Assembly: GCF_041296385.1 (NCBI RefSeq)
Contig: NC_091023.1
Coordinates: forward strand, 26,165,924-26,229,923
Source: Aphelocoma coerulescens
Taxonomy: Eukaryota; Chordata; Aves; Passeriformes; Corvidae
Direction: 5' to 3'
Length of the DNA stretch: 64,000 bases
The notes beneath the pieces were generated by a model. That model made no database searches. It was not told the origin of the DNA and worked only from the letters and a program-made list of their open reading frames with translations. The translations under genes were made by a program, and so were the position numbers. Each line of letters begins with the position of its first letter. The stretch's first letter is position 1. Shown here piece by piece: positions 1-15,300 of this stretch.

Positions 1-226
1 TTCACAGCAGCTTTATCTTTACAGCAAGGAGTACCCTTCATTCAGTATTTATTCAAAATCCCTTGTGCTGTAGCATGGCCTTCTACTAAAATGAAAATAC
101 TTGACCAAAAGTTTTCATTTCTGTCCTGCCACAACAGATCACTTCTTCGCAAGAATCACTGTGGGTATGACCACGCTGGGAAAGTTCCACTGTCCCGACT
201 GGTCAGGAGTGTGATCCTCAGCCTAC
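1..226 (-). other. ARHGEF26 intron, truncated by window edge
   Basis: This stretch follows the GTAGGC donor at 226-221. Nothing coding is recognised in it, and it does not contain the first PH-domain exon. Confidence 0.8.
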
Positions 227-316
227 CTTGATTTTGAATTCCAGCTGGGAGTTAATCGTGTACATCATCTCCGTCCTCTCCATCTTGCGGGCGCCCTCGT
301 TGCACAGCCGCACGAG
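227..316 (-). CDS. ARHGEF26: ARHGEF26 exon, end of DH domain and DH-PH linker (residues 551-580)
   Basis: Thirty codons read [20 protein letters not shown] and [10 protein letters not shown]: the last DH helix and the linker into the PH domain. Acceptor GTTTGCAG, donor AAG|GTAGGC, phase 0. The next expected segment (start of the PH domain, PFPLVSSSRWLVKRGEL in mammals) is not present in bases 1-226, so the rest of the gene is left of the window. Confidence 0.96.
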
Positions 317-3300
317 CTGCAAACGAGACAGGGGCTGAGCAGGGCCTGGGGCCTTGAGCCTCCAGCACAAACTGCTGCTGCCTCAGAAAAGGCACTTCTG
401 GGGGCACAAACCCCCAGCAGGGGCACATCCACCACAACGAGGGGTTTGCAGGGCCCCAGTGACCAGGGCTGGCCCCACAGCTGCACCGCCCCGAGATTCC
501 CCTCACCCCAATGATCCCACAGGGCCCTGATAATTTGTGATTCTCCAGGGGGAACAAAGGTTCAGCCCAAGTTCTGGCTGAGCAGGGCCACCGCTCTGAG
601 AAGACTGGCTCCAAACACACGCCCTCCTCCCAGCTGGATTAACTTCCCACACTGCTCCCACACACAAACCTGGAACCACCACGGTATCATCCAGTTTGGG
701 ATCTTTTCCCAAGTAAGAACCAGTAATTCTGCACAAACCAAATCCCCAAGGCCTTTCCTAAACACAGCAATGTAGAGCTTTTATGCTTCAGTGCTCTTCC
801 CACCTGCATTATTTATGCAGGGAAAACATCCATTTTTCCCTGGAAGTACATAGGAATAACTTAATAACTTGAGAACATACCTTGCTGACTTCTTTCAGAG
901 CCTGCTTGCAGTTCTCGTATTTTGCTGAATCCTTGGGGGTTTTCTGGCAAATAGTCTGAAATAAAACATCAGTTACTTCAGAGGACCAAGCAGCACAGAT
1001 TGCAACCCACAGACATGTCACATCTTAACTGCAATCCAGGAGCTGAATCACAGCTGTGGACTGGGATAAAGAGGGAACACTGGCCACTTGGTCACACTGA
1101 GGAATGCCTCTCTGGAAAGCTTCTGGGAGCAAAGTGATGCTTTGCACCTCTCAAGATAAGGTTTACAGAACCATCTCTAAACAAAAATCAAAACTGAAAG
1201 AGTGGGAAATAAAACGCTTGATTTGCTTGTTTAGATTATTTCAGCCAAAGAGGGGAAGGAGGTGTAGGAAAGAAAAACCCAAAAGGGGAAGGCACCCCCA
1301 GTGACACACTGCAGGAATACTGGATTATTATTACATTTACCTGGAAATGTACTGTGAAGAAGAGAGAATTCAACGTCTGTGAATGAACTAACTGTCCAGG
1401 TGATCAAATTAATGGGTGCTCAATTAAAAAATATACAGAACAAAATGATCAGTTCTGTTTCTGCTCCTACCAGTGCTGGAACCAGAGCCTAATCACAATC
1501 TGCACTCCTGCTGGCTCCTCATTTAGTTCTGGCACCTTAACTGAAATACCACAACTCCTGGTGTGAGCTCTGCCTGACAAACACTCCCTGGCACTTCCAT
1601 CGCTCTCTCCGAGTCCCGGGTCACTGCACAGGGAGGGACAGCTGAGTGCCACTCACACACAGCTCCCTTGGGAACGGAGTCCATCTTTCAGGCTCCCAAG
1701 GGTATTCCCTGCCAAAGTGCCCTCACCCAACCCACAGGACAGCAGGTCTTGTTTTTCAGCTGCAGGGTTCATTTCAATCCTAGCACTACATACAATTTCT
1801 GTGCTGGCTCCTCCTGAGTTTCAGAACCATTTTGACCTTTTACTGTACAATTTTCCTATTAGAACATCCAAATATTTAACTTGTGAATGGGGGAGCAAGA
1901 GGATCCAGTCCCAGTCAGCAAACAAATGCAGCAGGACTTCATAATGCACAGCCCAGGACTGGTGTGAGGAAGAAGACGTGAAGAGACTGGAGTGAACCAG
2001 AACTGAGTATGAGAGAATGTTACCACTGCAAGAACATGCAGCAAGGAAAGAGGGAAAAAGGTGTTCTCACATCCATCAGTAAGGGGAGACGAGTGACTCT
2101 CTGCATGGGGAGGATGAGGAAGGAGATCATGGGCAAATTCCGGCAATCCTCGTGGGACTCGATCCGGGACAACACCTCCTTAAATGCTGGATTTGTGGCT
2201 CTGGGGAGAAAGAGGATGAAAGAATTAGATGGTATGTTTTACCAAACAACTGTGCAGTTTTACTCAATTTTAAATAAACCATTATTTTATCAAAAAGGCA
2301 GCGTGATTTGCAAGAGTCAGACCACCGCAGCCTTCAGCTTTATTCCCTCAGATCCACCAGCCCAGCACTGACATCAAACCTCAGGCACTGCCACCCCTGA
2401 CCGTGAGGGCAGACCCAGGTGTGCCACACAGGGCCACTGGCACACTGTGTGACTCTGAACCGATGGAGGAAGGGGGATGTGAGCCATGACCTCTGGCAGG
2501 ATGGGGCTGTGCAGCCAGGAGAGCTCCCAGTCCCCTCACAGAAGGTGCCCATCAGGGACAGCCCAGCCTGTCACGGCAGCACACGCCTGGCACAGAGCCC
2601 CGGGCACGGCCCACTCGTGCCTGCCCTGTGGGGAGGCTCTGCAATGCTCACAGCAGCCTCTGCAGGGTTCTCTGCTGGTACACCTCGTTGGTGCAGTACT
2701 TCACATAGGGGTCAAAGGTGGAGCCTGCGTGTCTCGCCACGATGTCGCTGATGTCATCAATGAAAATGTTGTTCTGGTGCCTTGCCTCGAGTTCTTCAAA
2801 GAACCTGTGGGGTTAAAAATCAATTGCTCACTTGTACACACATATAGCATCTTTCTCTCACAACATTCACGTGACACAACCCACGGTGTTATCAACTAAT
2901 GACAGCTGGACTGGCCTGTGACAGGGTGAGATCATCCCTCCTTTGGCCTGGCAGTGAGGGCAATCCTGGCAGGACACAGGCCCGAGGGTGCTGCTGGCCC
3001 CTGGCAGCTCAGCAGCAGCGCTGGCAGAGGCACTTCCCACTCTCCCACTGCCAGAACCAAACAGCATCACTGAGCTGGTCAGACCAGAATTTCCAGAAAT
3101 GGGGTTGGAAAAGAAATGGAACTACTTCAAACACACATTAACACATTTCCTCTTGCAATTAAAGGCAGCACAACACCAGAAGTGCTCAGTGAAATACAGG
3201 TATGTGTGGCTGCTGAGCCAAGGACAAAAGCCATGTGGTGGTGGAGCAGGACACGGTGCTCCACATCCTCCAATCCTCCACTGGAACCAAACACAGATTG

Positions 3301-6300
3301 GAAACACCGAAAATGGGCACAGAACCCAAAATCCTGAGCTGGCTCTTCTCCCCTAACCATGCTTGTTCTGACAACTTCCCTGTTGTCTGTGCTCTCTTCC
3401 ACATGTGAGTCTCTGGCCACTGGAAGTTTCCCACTGCTTTCTGAACTCCCAACGTTCCCAAAGCACAAGCCCTGATTTCCACGATGCCCACTGGAAATCC
3501 CCCCGTCTGGGTGGAACAGCTCACAGATCAGCTCTGCAGGTCACTCCTCACACATGAAAAGCTGTCCTAGCTGCAGCCTTTGTACATCAGCATTCACTGC
3601 AAGAATCCTCAACTCCCTGAAGTCAACAAGCTCATAAAAAAATTCTCATATAGCACAGAAAATATTAAGGAAATACTTAGAACATATGAGCTCACATTAA
3701 GCTCCAATATTTTGAAATATGCTTTATTTTATTTCAATCCTTTATTCCATTTTTTCATCACTAACAGTGGCTCTTCAAATCTACCACCTTTTTTCAAGTG
3801 ATGTTCTCCATAGTTTGCTTTACAAACACACCTCAAACGTGTGAGGAGCAGAACAGGACAAACAGCAGCTGATCATCCACACGTGCAGCAACAGGGTTTA
3901 GCTAAATTAAGGCGCTCTCCAGTTGTGCTTAGAAGCAGCTGCTGCATGGAGTGGCTGCCAGGCTCTCACTGGGTCAGTCGGAGCCACCACAATCAAGGGG
4001 ATTTCCCTGTCCCTGCTGAAGGCAGAGTCCTCCAGCACCCTTCTGTCCCCCACACAGCCTCTTCCAAGGCACAACATGTTCTGAGTTGTCACTCAGACTT
4101 GTCCTGTACTGTGGATTTTGGGCACATCCCACCCACTGCTCCGAGAGCTCCAGCACACAGGGACAAACCCTGAAGGGAAGAGTTCCCTGAAGTGTCACTG
4201 GGGTCCAGGAAAGGAAAAAAAGAAAACCTAAAAAAGAGTAAGTGTGGAGTCTGCAGTGTCTCAGGAGCCACAGCAGAGCCCCACCACTGACGAGGAGCTG
4301 CCACACTGGATTTGTTACTCTCTGCTCAGACATGTTTATGGCTGGGAGAACTTCCCACTGCTGCCAATTCATTTTGCCCAGGAAATGAGGAAATCCAACA
4401 TTTCCTGCTGTGTTATGGCACACTGACAAGGTGTTGGACCCTGCTGGGCCACAACTTCCACCTTTAGAATTTATCTGGTGCTTCATCAGTGACATCATCA
4501 GAGACAGTCACTGTAAGAACAGTAAACATCTGGGAGAGTAGAAGACTTAAGAAAGGAAAAAAGGGAAAAGAGGGACAAAGAGGAGCAGCAAATCCAAGTC
4601 CCATCTCCGAATATGTCCTGTAAAGAAATCCCGCATCAAAGTTTGAATCAAAAATTGTGGTTTTCCACATCTAATCTGTTAATTATTAGATACAATCAGT
4701 GAACCAGACACATCATAAACCCTTTCACTTACAATTTTAGGACAGATTGTGTCATAAAGCTCAGGACTGAGGGATGGAATGATTCTATTCAATTTAACCA
4801 ATGAGGAATTTGCTGTGATGTGTGCAGCTTTTTCTGCTGAATGCCAGCAGGATTTATTTCAAACATCTCTTTCTGTTAAATCCAGAACTTTTCTGGTTAA
4901 AGTTAGATCCAATTAAGTGAAAGTCAAACAGCATCATAGGACAGAATTTGATTTCCCTCATCTTGCCCTTATGTTGTTTAAAAGAACCATCCACTCTGCA
5001 ACACTCCTGAAGGCCAAGGAGTAAATTCAGAAATGCAGGTTTAGCTCCAGGGTGCTGCTGACACCGTCCAGGGACAGAAACCACTGGAGTGGCAGCCAGC
5101 AGAATTCAGCTGCTTCTCCCTGGAGACAGGGGCACTGGAGTAACAACTGCCAACTGGAGATAACCAGAAGTAATAAAGATTTCTGATTAGCCTGTCCAAA
5201 TCTGAATCCTCTCATCAGGAGCAGAATCTGAACATCTGCAACACTATTGTTATTTAGGGAAGGGGAGCGGGATTTAAAATAGTAAAAATGGGAAAAATAG
5301 ACTTATTTCCATAGAATTTTTATGCTGAATCAAAATCAGTTTTTACCAAAAAAAAAAAAAGGTTGGAGAGAGGGTGATTGAAGTGCTGAACTGAAATCAG
5401 TTTATCTGGTGAGTTTCCACAGTCTCAATAATGGAAACCAACACGTACCTGCACACACAAATGTAACACCAAACCCTGCAAACTCACAGCCCATAAAACA
5501 CCTTTTACTGGGCAATATCCATGGAGCAGCTACAGAGTCAAACAAGGAAAAGCCGACCCTGCAGCCTGTTTGTTCCCTCTGTAACCCAACCAACTCTGGG
5601 CCAGCCCATGCCCCAGGGCCTGTCCCACTGGGGAGCCACTTGCCTTTCCAGCTATTTATAGTGCCCTGGCAGAAATCCAGAGCCATGGAAAGGCCACAGC
5701 AGCCCTGCCAAGATATCCTGTTCCAGAGAGATTCCCGAGACTGCAGAAGGTGCCCACAGCACCTGGTGAGAGGTGGGACCTGCAGGACAACAAATGTCCA
5801 TTCAGCCAATAAATGCACCCCCAGACACTGGGACAACGAAATGGGAATGTCTTTGGTAAGTCATGAACCCATCCCAGCCAGGGTGTCCATGTTCTGTGAT
5901 TCTAGCATTAGGACACAGCGTTTAAAAACAGTCAGAACCTGTTAAAATGTTTTTGTTAGTATCTTTTTCTGCTAATGCTGATCTGGTATCACAAAAGCAT
6001 TTGCCTTTTGCTGGCCTAATGGCAGAGAAGGCACAAATGCTACAGCTTTCCTTTCTCCTACAAACTTGGAGATTTGACCCTGCAGACCAACTGCTCCTCA
6101 ATTTCCCTGTAACTCCTCTTTCCCCAGAGGCTCCTGGGGAGCTGTGCCCTCTCTTGCCCCACGTCCAGACCCTGACACTGATTTCTCAGACTGCATTCCT
6201 GACTCATTCCTGGCTGAGCTGTTCCCTGGCATCCCCAGCAGCCCAGCCCAACAGCTCCTGACCAGGGCTGGACCTGTGTGAGTTTGGCTTCCAGCACTTC

Positions 6301-9300
6301 TGAGCTGCACATCACACAAGGGCCAATGGAACTCCAGCTTTCTGAAGCCACCTTCCCAGAGGTTTCCATAAACACCCACAGCCTGTGCTGCACAGATTGG
6401 TCCTCTCCACTCCCCTTTGTCAGAGACATTCCAGGGAGCTCCCAAAAGCAGAGACCTCTCTGCTCTCTGCATTCTGCTTCCAACAAAGGCAGCTTTGTTC
6501 CCCAGGAATGGCCCTGTCAGGCACTACAGGCCTGTCCTGGTGCTGCTGGAGAGCTTCCATTAAACATGATCCAAGTCACAGTTCCTAGACAGAGGCTTTA
6601 AGCAGTTTTGACTGAAGGTTTTTATAAAGTATTTTTATCATCTCAAGTTCTTCAGCTCACCAAACTTTTGTCCACGCAACCAAAACCACTGGTAACTACA
6701 CTCATACCCAGGTCTTGGACTTTCAAGCAACGGCTGCTTAAAATACAGACAAATGGGACAGATGCTCCATTTTCTAACAAAAGGGTGGATTCTGCTACTT
6801 TGAAAATGGAACGCAACAATTTGGAGATACCAAGAAAGAGGCTTCTGGTTTAAAATCACTTCCATTATTTACACAGATGACATTGCTCAAAGCCAGCACA
6901 AAGTTTTGTTTTAGTTTAACAGTATTGCACAACTTGGGAAAGAAATTATGTTTTCATTTAAATTGAAAAAGGAGTTACAACTTCTGATTTTACCCCAAGT
7001 CATAAAAAACCAAGTTCTTAAACCATTAGACTTCACAGACAAGAAAGAATAAGATTATAATTCTAGGCTAGTGCGGTATTTTTCCACTCTCTTTTTTTGC
7101 TCCCCCTCCCACTTCCTTTGAAGACTATTAATCAAAAGGGATGTAAGAGTTCCCCTACGAGTGCTGCTCTCCCCACCCCCATTGTCCTTTACTTTTACAC
7201 CTCACACTTCATGTAAGGAGTACCTTTAAAAGGAACTTTTCCTTGAAAATAAAGACTTTGATAAGCTGCAGTCCCCTGTCAGACTGGGGTGGCTCTGGGA
7301 CCACACAATCCCCAACCTCTGGCAAAAGACCTCAACTGCAAGAGACAAAGAAAGGGGAACAGGGAGGAGAAATCAAGGTTCCCAACCAAACCCAAACGTA
7401 CTCCTGCTTTGTAGCTCCTGAACTAAGTTTGCACTTGACGCAACACATCAGCTTCCATGAAATGAGATCTTGTTACTGCATGAATTTCAGAAGACAAAAG
7501 TCAAACTGCTGCCCAACAATGTCAAGTTCCAGAGACTTTGTGGTGTCTCAGAGAAAAAAGTCAAGAAATTACTTTACCATGACTGGGAACACGGAACTTC
7601 TCAAGTTCCACCAAGGTAAATGAGGGTTAAATGCTAAAGAATTCAGAATTTTGCAATTGCTACAAAGGGGACAAAAGAAGGGGGAACAAAATGAAAAAAC
7701 ATTCAGAATCCTTAATCAACCTTCAGCCCCCCTTCTGAAAGGAGGCCAGTATTTCTCTGTTCCATAGGTAAAGAGATCTGTGTAAAGCTGTACAGAGTTA
7801 CAGCTGGGACCACTCCTACCTTCACTAGGCCACGTGCAACCTTCAGCCACTATGCTCACTTCAGACTGGAAATCAGGGATAAGAAAAGCAAAACAGACAT
7901 TTTGATGTTTTAGTTATGTAGAACACAGTAATCCACTTGCTGCTGGGAACCAGAACAAATTGCAAGGAAGCAAAGCCGCATTAAGCAACTTTTTGAAACA
8001 GTGTGAAGTACTCTGAGAGTACATACATATGCATGTCTGGATTAAATAACACTGGCAGTAATTACCAGCCACAAACAAGACTTTTCTGCATTTGTATCAT
8101 GTAAGATCTGCCATTTCCTCCTCTTTAGGCACTATCTGTAGTGTGTCTGTTTCCCTTGCTGGCTTCAGGCTGAAGGAATGTGCCCAAAAGCAGCAGCAGC
8201 AGAGCAGCTCATCCCCGTGGCAGCAGAGCCAGGCCCTGGTGCTCACACAGGGATGGCAGTCCCAGAGCACAGCGTGGCCTCAGGACAGCACCCTCTGCAC
8301 CACCTGGCAAGAGCCAGCTCTTCAGGGCAAGTATGAAACTCCAGCTCAACTTTTAACAGCTCAACAAGGCAGACTAAGCTTTATTTGATGCACTCTAAGG
8401 ACTAGGTTGGAATGCCTGATGTATCAGCATTTAGCTCAGAAACGTTTAGATTTGAAGGATGCTGATTTCCACTACAATTCACTCTGTGCTTTCCTTCCCT
8501 CCCCATTTTCAGGGACAAATCCCAGGCCAGCCCCATTAAAGGTGAGGCTCTCACACTCCTGTGGCACGTCTGCCACTTGTACTTTCCCTCTTCAAACCAG
8601 CAGGAGTTTTGGAAGAAATGGTCACCACTAAAATGGTTACCTCAGCTTCCAAAAAGAAATCTGCTGCTATGTTTAAGGATGTACAGTTCTGTTAAATATA
8701 GAAATGCCACGCTTACTTTTTGCTTGCTTCATAAACATCCGTGATGTTGGAGAAGAGGTGGTGGCTCTCTGTTTTGGTCATTGTGAGGCTCAGTTCCCTG
8801 GAATTTTTAAACATCCGGATCAGAATCTCCAGGCTCAGCAAATAAGAGTGCTCAGAAGATATCACCTCAAATATTGCCTGCAAAGTGGAGGGGTAAAAGA
8901 AGAGACTTACTAGTGACTGGGCTTTTTTCCTTAAAAACAAAAAGCAAATGTTGAGCAGGGGTGCAAAGCAAAGTTTTGGATGTAAGCTAGAGTTTATGAC
9001 ATAAATATTCATCTCTGTAATAGCTGCATCATTAATTAGAATTAAAATATTTAATACTAGAAAAAAGAGTCTTTTTAAAGAAGTCTATATTCAGAGTTTT
9101 CAATGCAACTGCAAACCAGGAGTTTGAAGACAACTCAACAAGAAGTGTGAGCCCAATAGCACAGGAGGGAGGCTGCAGGCACGAGGCTGAGGTCCCTCAA
9201 GCTCTTCCCACACTGGTAATGCAGTCATCAGCATAGGCAGGAATGGGGCAAAGACACTTTGCTTCTGATGTGCAAGGGAGGGAGAATCATCTCACCATGA

Positions 9301-12300
9301 TCCAAACACATTCTGGAGAATAAAAACCAGAGAAGGGTGCCTGACACACACCCAGGGGCTGGGGGCAGCTCCCTGGTGCTTGCTGGGCATCCCTGGGTGG
9401 CACCTGAAGCCGCACTGGGGTTCGTCTGCACGAGATCAGGGTCAGCAGATGTGTGAACCCCTAAGGACAGTAACACTCTCAGGGGGCCAGGGTGCACCCT
9501 GCAGTTGGTACACACATACACAAGTACTTCCAGCTTGCAAGAAAAGATCTACTGAAAATAATTTTAGTTCAAATCAGTCTGTGACACATTTTCTTTAGCC
9601 AAAATATGCACAGAGATCCATCTCACTAACAGATTCTGAAAGATGGGATGTGTATGAAGACAGGACATGGACATTAATCAAGGCAGAAAACCAATAAATA
9701 TATTTTTCTGCAGTGACAGTGTATATAATTAAAAAATAATCTAATAGGCTCTAAAAAACAATTTAAAGAACAGATAAAGAATAAATGATAAAAGGCAGTT
9801 TAAAAGAAATACAGCAAAAGCATGACTTGGTAATGTAACTACAGCTTAAGAAGATTTATTCAGGCTCCCTCTGAAAGAATTGACCTCTAAAATTCAAATA
9901 AAATCCCCTCAGGCCTGAAAACATTTTTGGTAACATTAAAGACTTTACATTTAAAAGGCATCCAAATAACCTGTTCTTTTTGAAAGGATGCAAGTATGGC
10001 TCCAGGAAACACAGACTAAAGGCTCCTAAAGGATATTACTGAAATATATGCCTTGTCTCAGAAGCTTCCCAGCAGGAGGAGGCTGAGGTATGTCCTGAAG
10101 AGGAATAAAGATACTGGGGCAAATTCCCATGGCAGGTAATGCTACAGTGTTCCTACTAAAGCCCTGTGTTTCCTGTGGAAGGACATACCTCAGGAAGGAG
10201 CTGCAGGGACACAGCTGCCTAGGCCAGGCTACGCTTTTCAACACCTCTCATTCACTTTGACATAGCCCCTGTAGTGAGGAAGGAGGGTACAGCAGATGAA
10301 GGGGACACAAGGAGCAAAGGGGTAGAGGAAAGTGGATGAAGAGGACAAAATGAGTGAAGGGGAAAGAGAGAGAGAACAGACAAACACCCCAGTGCTGCTG
10401 CCACCAGCACAGAGGCCCCTGCCCCATTCCAGGGCACAGGAACCAGCTGGGTCCCAGCAGGTACACGGCACTCACATGCCCAGCACTGCTCACAGGGACT
10501 CTGTAAAAGCTGCTCTTTGCTCCTCCCTGCTATAAAAATTCATGTGCCACCTCCTCCCTCTGTGAGCTCAAGGTTAATGTCACCCCTTCCCTGGCACAGC
10601 AGCGACCCTGGTGCTGCCGGGCTGGAGCTGGTGCAGGGAGCACCCCAGGAGCCCCTGGCAGGGACACAGGCACCTCAGCACAGACTGGGTTTATTTTTAT
10701 TCCCTGAGGAGAGAGGACACTTCACTGGAGGGCAGGAAGCCAAGCAATGGACTCTTATCAATGTCTCCTTATCAACAAACAGAGCATTGACCCAGTGGAG
10801 CAGTGCAGCCCTGAGCAATCAGCCCCAAAGCACAGAGAGTACCTCCTGTCTTTTCCTTTCCTCCTGGCTGATTGCTTCTGACAATCCATTCTTCTTCACC
10901 TAAAAAAACAAATCAATCGATATCTTTAATACCTTTTGTGGAAAAATGTGATTGAAAAGAGATACAGGACTATCAAAACCCATAAAGTGAAGCACCAAGG
11001 AGGGCCTGGCTCTACAGGAGTGCCAAACACAGGAGCCCAGATGAGGAGGGACACCACGGGAAGGGAAGGGAAAGGGCCACAGCAGCACACAGGTGGAAGG
11101 CCCTGTTCTCTTCATGGAGCAGAGACACATCACAGACACAAGACCTCACATGCACTTCCCTCCTCCCATTTCTGTCAGTCTTCCCCAAAAGCTCCTAACA
11201 TACTCTCACCAACAGCTTTCTCTTCTTGCTCCACCTGTTCCCTGGAATTTTAAAGGACATACTATTCCTCATTTGATTCCTGCACACCAAGCCACACAAT
11301 GCTGGACAGCAGGAATAGAGGTGGCACACTTTGGTCTGCACACTGAAGTACAGACTCACAGGTAAATGCCTATGAAAGGAACATCGACACTCCAGTGTGG
11401 GAGCCACTGTCCTGTGGAACACAAGTCACAGATTCCCGTGGCACCACAAGGAGATGCTTCTGGATGCTGAGCAAGAATTAGATGCCTTTCAACTAAACAA
11501 TTAAAGTACATTTCAATCAGCAGCCCAAATGCTTCAGAGCATTCCTGAGGAAGTGCAGTGGCACTGAAAGGTGCAATGTCACTTTTTTCTGGATGCAGTG
11601 GAAGTGTTTTCAAAAAATACACCAACACAGGAAATACCTACGAATACGTCCCCCAGATTTCAGTGCTCCCTGTTAACACAGACACTGCCAGTGTCCAGGG
11701 AGGTCCATGTGGCACCTGCTGAATTCATGCTCCAAACCGCAGCTGTGCTGCGTGGTCACTGCTGTCACATGTGGGTGTGTCTCACCAAGTACACATGAAT
11801 TCATGGTACATGAACTCACAGGCCAAGGGCCCAGCCTTACACTCCCAATCAACACCAACACTTCCACAGAGACAGAGGCCCAGATATGGAGACTACTGTG
11901 GGCATTTTTGTGAAAGAAAATTCAATACCTAATTTTGACATGTCCAAAACATTTAAGCTGAAATAACCTAAAAAATGTCACATGTGTGATACTAAGCAAA
12001 CAAAAACTTAATTAAAGCTAAGAATATGACCAGAAGGAATGGAAGAGGCCCAACAACACAGCTACCAAAGCTGTCTGTCATCACACTGGACTGGCTTTTC
12101 CCCAGCAATGACTGATTCAACCATGGAGATGACGAGCAAAGGATGAAAGGAGGGCAGGTGAACTCTAGTTAGGGACAAAAAATTCCTTCAAAACAAGGAG
12201 GTGCTGAAGGGGGGGAACTCACCAGACATCTACTCAGTGGCTGCACATCCCCAAAGCGAACATAAGCCCTTTGATACGGGGAGAGAAAGGGGAGCCAGTG

Positions 12301-15300
12301 CAGAGATCAGCCCTGAAGGCCCCGCCAGTCACACCAGGGGTCTGGGCTGGTGCCACGGAGAGGAGGCAGCCCTGGACAGTGACCCATAAAGCCACTCACA
12401 GCAGCTGATTTTTACATGAAAGAGAAACCAGTCACAACCAGGATCAATCTCTGTTTCACATGTGTGAATACACTTCAGCAAGACAGAAACACCCTTTTTA
12501 ATTACTGTTATCATAAAGAATTTGACAATTCCATACCTGAAGGGCACTACCCCTCAAACACAGCGTGGTCGGAGCTGCACCAGCTGCCAGGGAAACCTCC
12601 GACAGAGAGAGGGGATCCCTCTGCATCTGTCCTCGGTTTCCCAGCACAGGCACTGCTAACAAACACCAGAAACATTATCCTCCTCCTTTCCTAACATATG
12701 CTGAACCCAGGACTGACATTTTCCAGCTGACTTCCTGCGACAACTCCAGACTCACTTTTTAACTTTTTAATACACATTGACAGCATGTAATTTTTCCAGA
12801 GTTATAAACACAGTCACTATGAGTCTCAGATTCCCAGATTTTGTTTTCTCCATGCACCACCTTTTCCCACATACTCCCCACTTCCAATCCTGCAAATCAA
12901 ATACAGACAGTGCACAAGTTTCTGTGCAAGGAACAGTAAAGAACAAGTCAGTTTCTCTAAGAGAAGCACAGCACAGAACAGTTCTCCTCCTGAGATGGTC
13001 TTCATGCTATTTTTGTCTCACAGCAAATTTGTGTTTTGAAATTATCATTATTATTACTAAATAGCATTCCTTCCAAAATACCGCAGCTGTTGAACATTTA
13101 ACTGCTAGTTTGCCCAGAAGGCAGAAAAAACTATTTGACTCCATTACAAACACTTTTTTTGCAACATGAAGCAAATGAACTATATTTAAAGTATTTGATT
13201 GTTGAAAAAAAGAAAATTAAAGCACTTCTTTTCAAAACCGCATTGTCTCGTCTTACTTATAATTACTAAATCAGAGAGATTCATCTTTCAATACTTTAAA
13301 CTGCAAAAGGTCATCAGCATCTCTAAGACAGCTCTGCTATTCAGACCATCTAACCAGCCTTAGGGGATCTCCCTGAGGCTTAATCCCTCATTTATTGGCA
13401 TATACAGAGCTGATGGTCAAATATTCCAGGTGATCTTGTCATGGCATCATCTCTCTAATGCCAGAGATGAGGATCTACAACATTCTACAAGTTATGTAAA
13501 CAAAAAACAACCCCAAACCCTTCATTTCAGGGATATCCCTCCAGAAGCCACAGAAATTATCAAAGAATAACCACATAAATACAGAATTTTTATGGTTCCT
13601 TCAGTCCCAAAATTATGTGTACAAGAAAGAGCTGTGGCAGTATCACCTGTTACCAGTAATTTGTCAGGTTATTAGCAGGGAAGGCAGCAAGACTGCAGCA
13701 CTGAGGGAACAGCTGAATTTACTTTGTTTAACGATGCTGCTCCGCCAAAGCCCTGCAGATGCTTCCCAGCCTGTGCAAGGGACAGCACAGCACCACCAGC
13801 TCCCCTCTCCACTTCTCAAAATGCTTTCCATTAAACATCTGCACTCGAGTCAGCTTAAGAGCTGGTGTGGAGTGATTTAGAACAATTCAGCAGCAACTTG
13901 TAACAAACTGAAGCCTTTCTTTAGTACAACGCACCCTTTTAGTGAACTCACACAACCCTTTTTTTAATGGATCAGTAAAACTGTGTCTTTGCCAAATACA
14001 GGACTCTAAAATTACCTCGGTTTCCTTGTTTTTTATGTGATACAAAGGCCAGTAACTGATTGGGACTTCCATGTCGTTCTTATGAGATGAAAAAGATGAT
14101 GACAAATTTCAGTCAAAAACTCCAGCAGTGAGTAAGAGAAGACTTTGCTTCAACCCACCCTGAGATCCTCTCTCAGGCCAGACAAGGATCACAACTCACC
14201 ACAGAGAGCTGGCTCCACGTCGACCTCAGGGGCTTATAGTGAAAAACAACCTTGTCATCCAACTTCTGCTCTTGGGGCTCAGACTCTTCATCAGAATCTA
14301 TGTCCAGAGCTTTTTCCTTATAGTTCTGATATAATACAGCATTTTCTGTCAAATAATAACAGTACGTCAGTCATTGCTAGAAAGTTAGTTTAGTTGCTCT
14401 CATAAAAATTTAAAGTAACTTTTAAACAATGAAAGAAACCAAAGTGTCACTGTGCTGCTCACACTCCACAAGACAAAGATAGCATCTGATTTGGGCTGGA
14501 CAATGGTGCAGTACAGTGACAATGGATCACTGTACCCAAAGATCCTCCCAGACCGAATTAAAGAACAGATGTGGCCTTTGTCAAGAAAAAAAATAGCAAA
14601 CAGTTTTTTCTTCCTTGGTTTGCTGTACCCAGTTCTGTAATTAACCAGCAAATAAAAAATGGGATCGTGTGTCAGTGGAGCAGTCACTGATCTGCAGCTC
14701 TCACTGTTGTCATGTCCATGAAAAGCACATTGCCCATGCCAACCTTTCTTCTGTCAACTTTAAATGCTGTCTTCACATTCCACTGTTTCCCAGTTTCAGA
14801 GATCTGAGCTTAGAACTATTCCAAATAGGAAGTTAAAAGCTTGCCTGAGTAAGCATGAGACCTATGAACCTTAAGACCAAATACACTCATCATGTACTTG
14901 AGTTCTGCCATCATTAATTCAGTACTATCAGTGGCAAAGGAACACAGGCGTGGAGCGCTCCTGCTGTTGCCCAACCTCCGTGGCCACACACCCCTCGCAA
15001 CAGCGGTGAGCAAGGGCAGAAATTCAACACCACAAAAACCCACAGGCGCATGAAGCCATTAAGCAGGCAGGCTCTGAAAGGTACTTTCAGATGGGCCAGG
15101 CTTTGGATAACATCCAATCTTCCCCTACAAGAGAAAGGGCAACTGAAATTGAAGTTTGGCTGCTCCAGGCACGGCCCAAACTCCTGCAGTCCCACACCTG
15201 GCTGGGTGGGTCTGTCCCACCTGCTCAGACCTACAGCCCTGCCCCAGTGCTAGACAGGCATGGCCTTTGGAGCAGTTCTTTGGGAAGGGTCTACAGAGTT

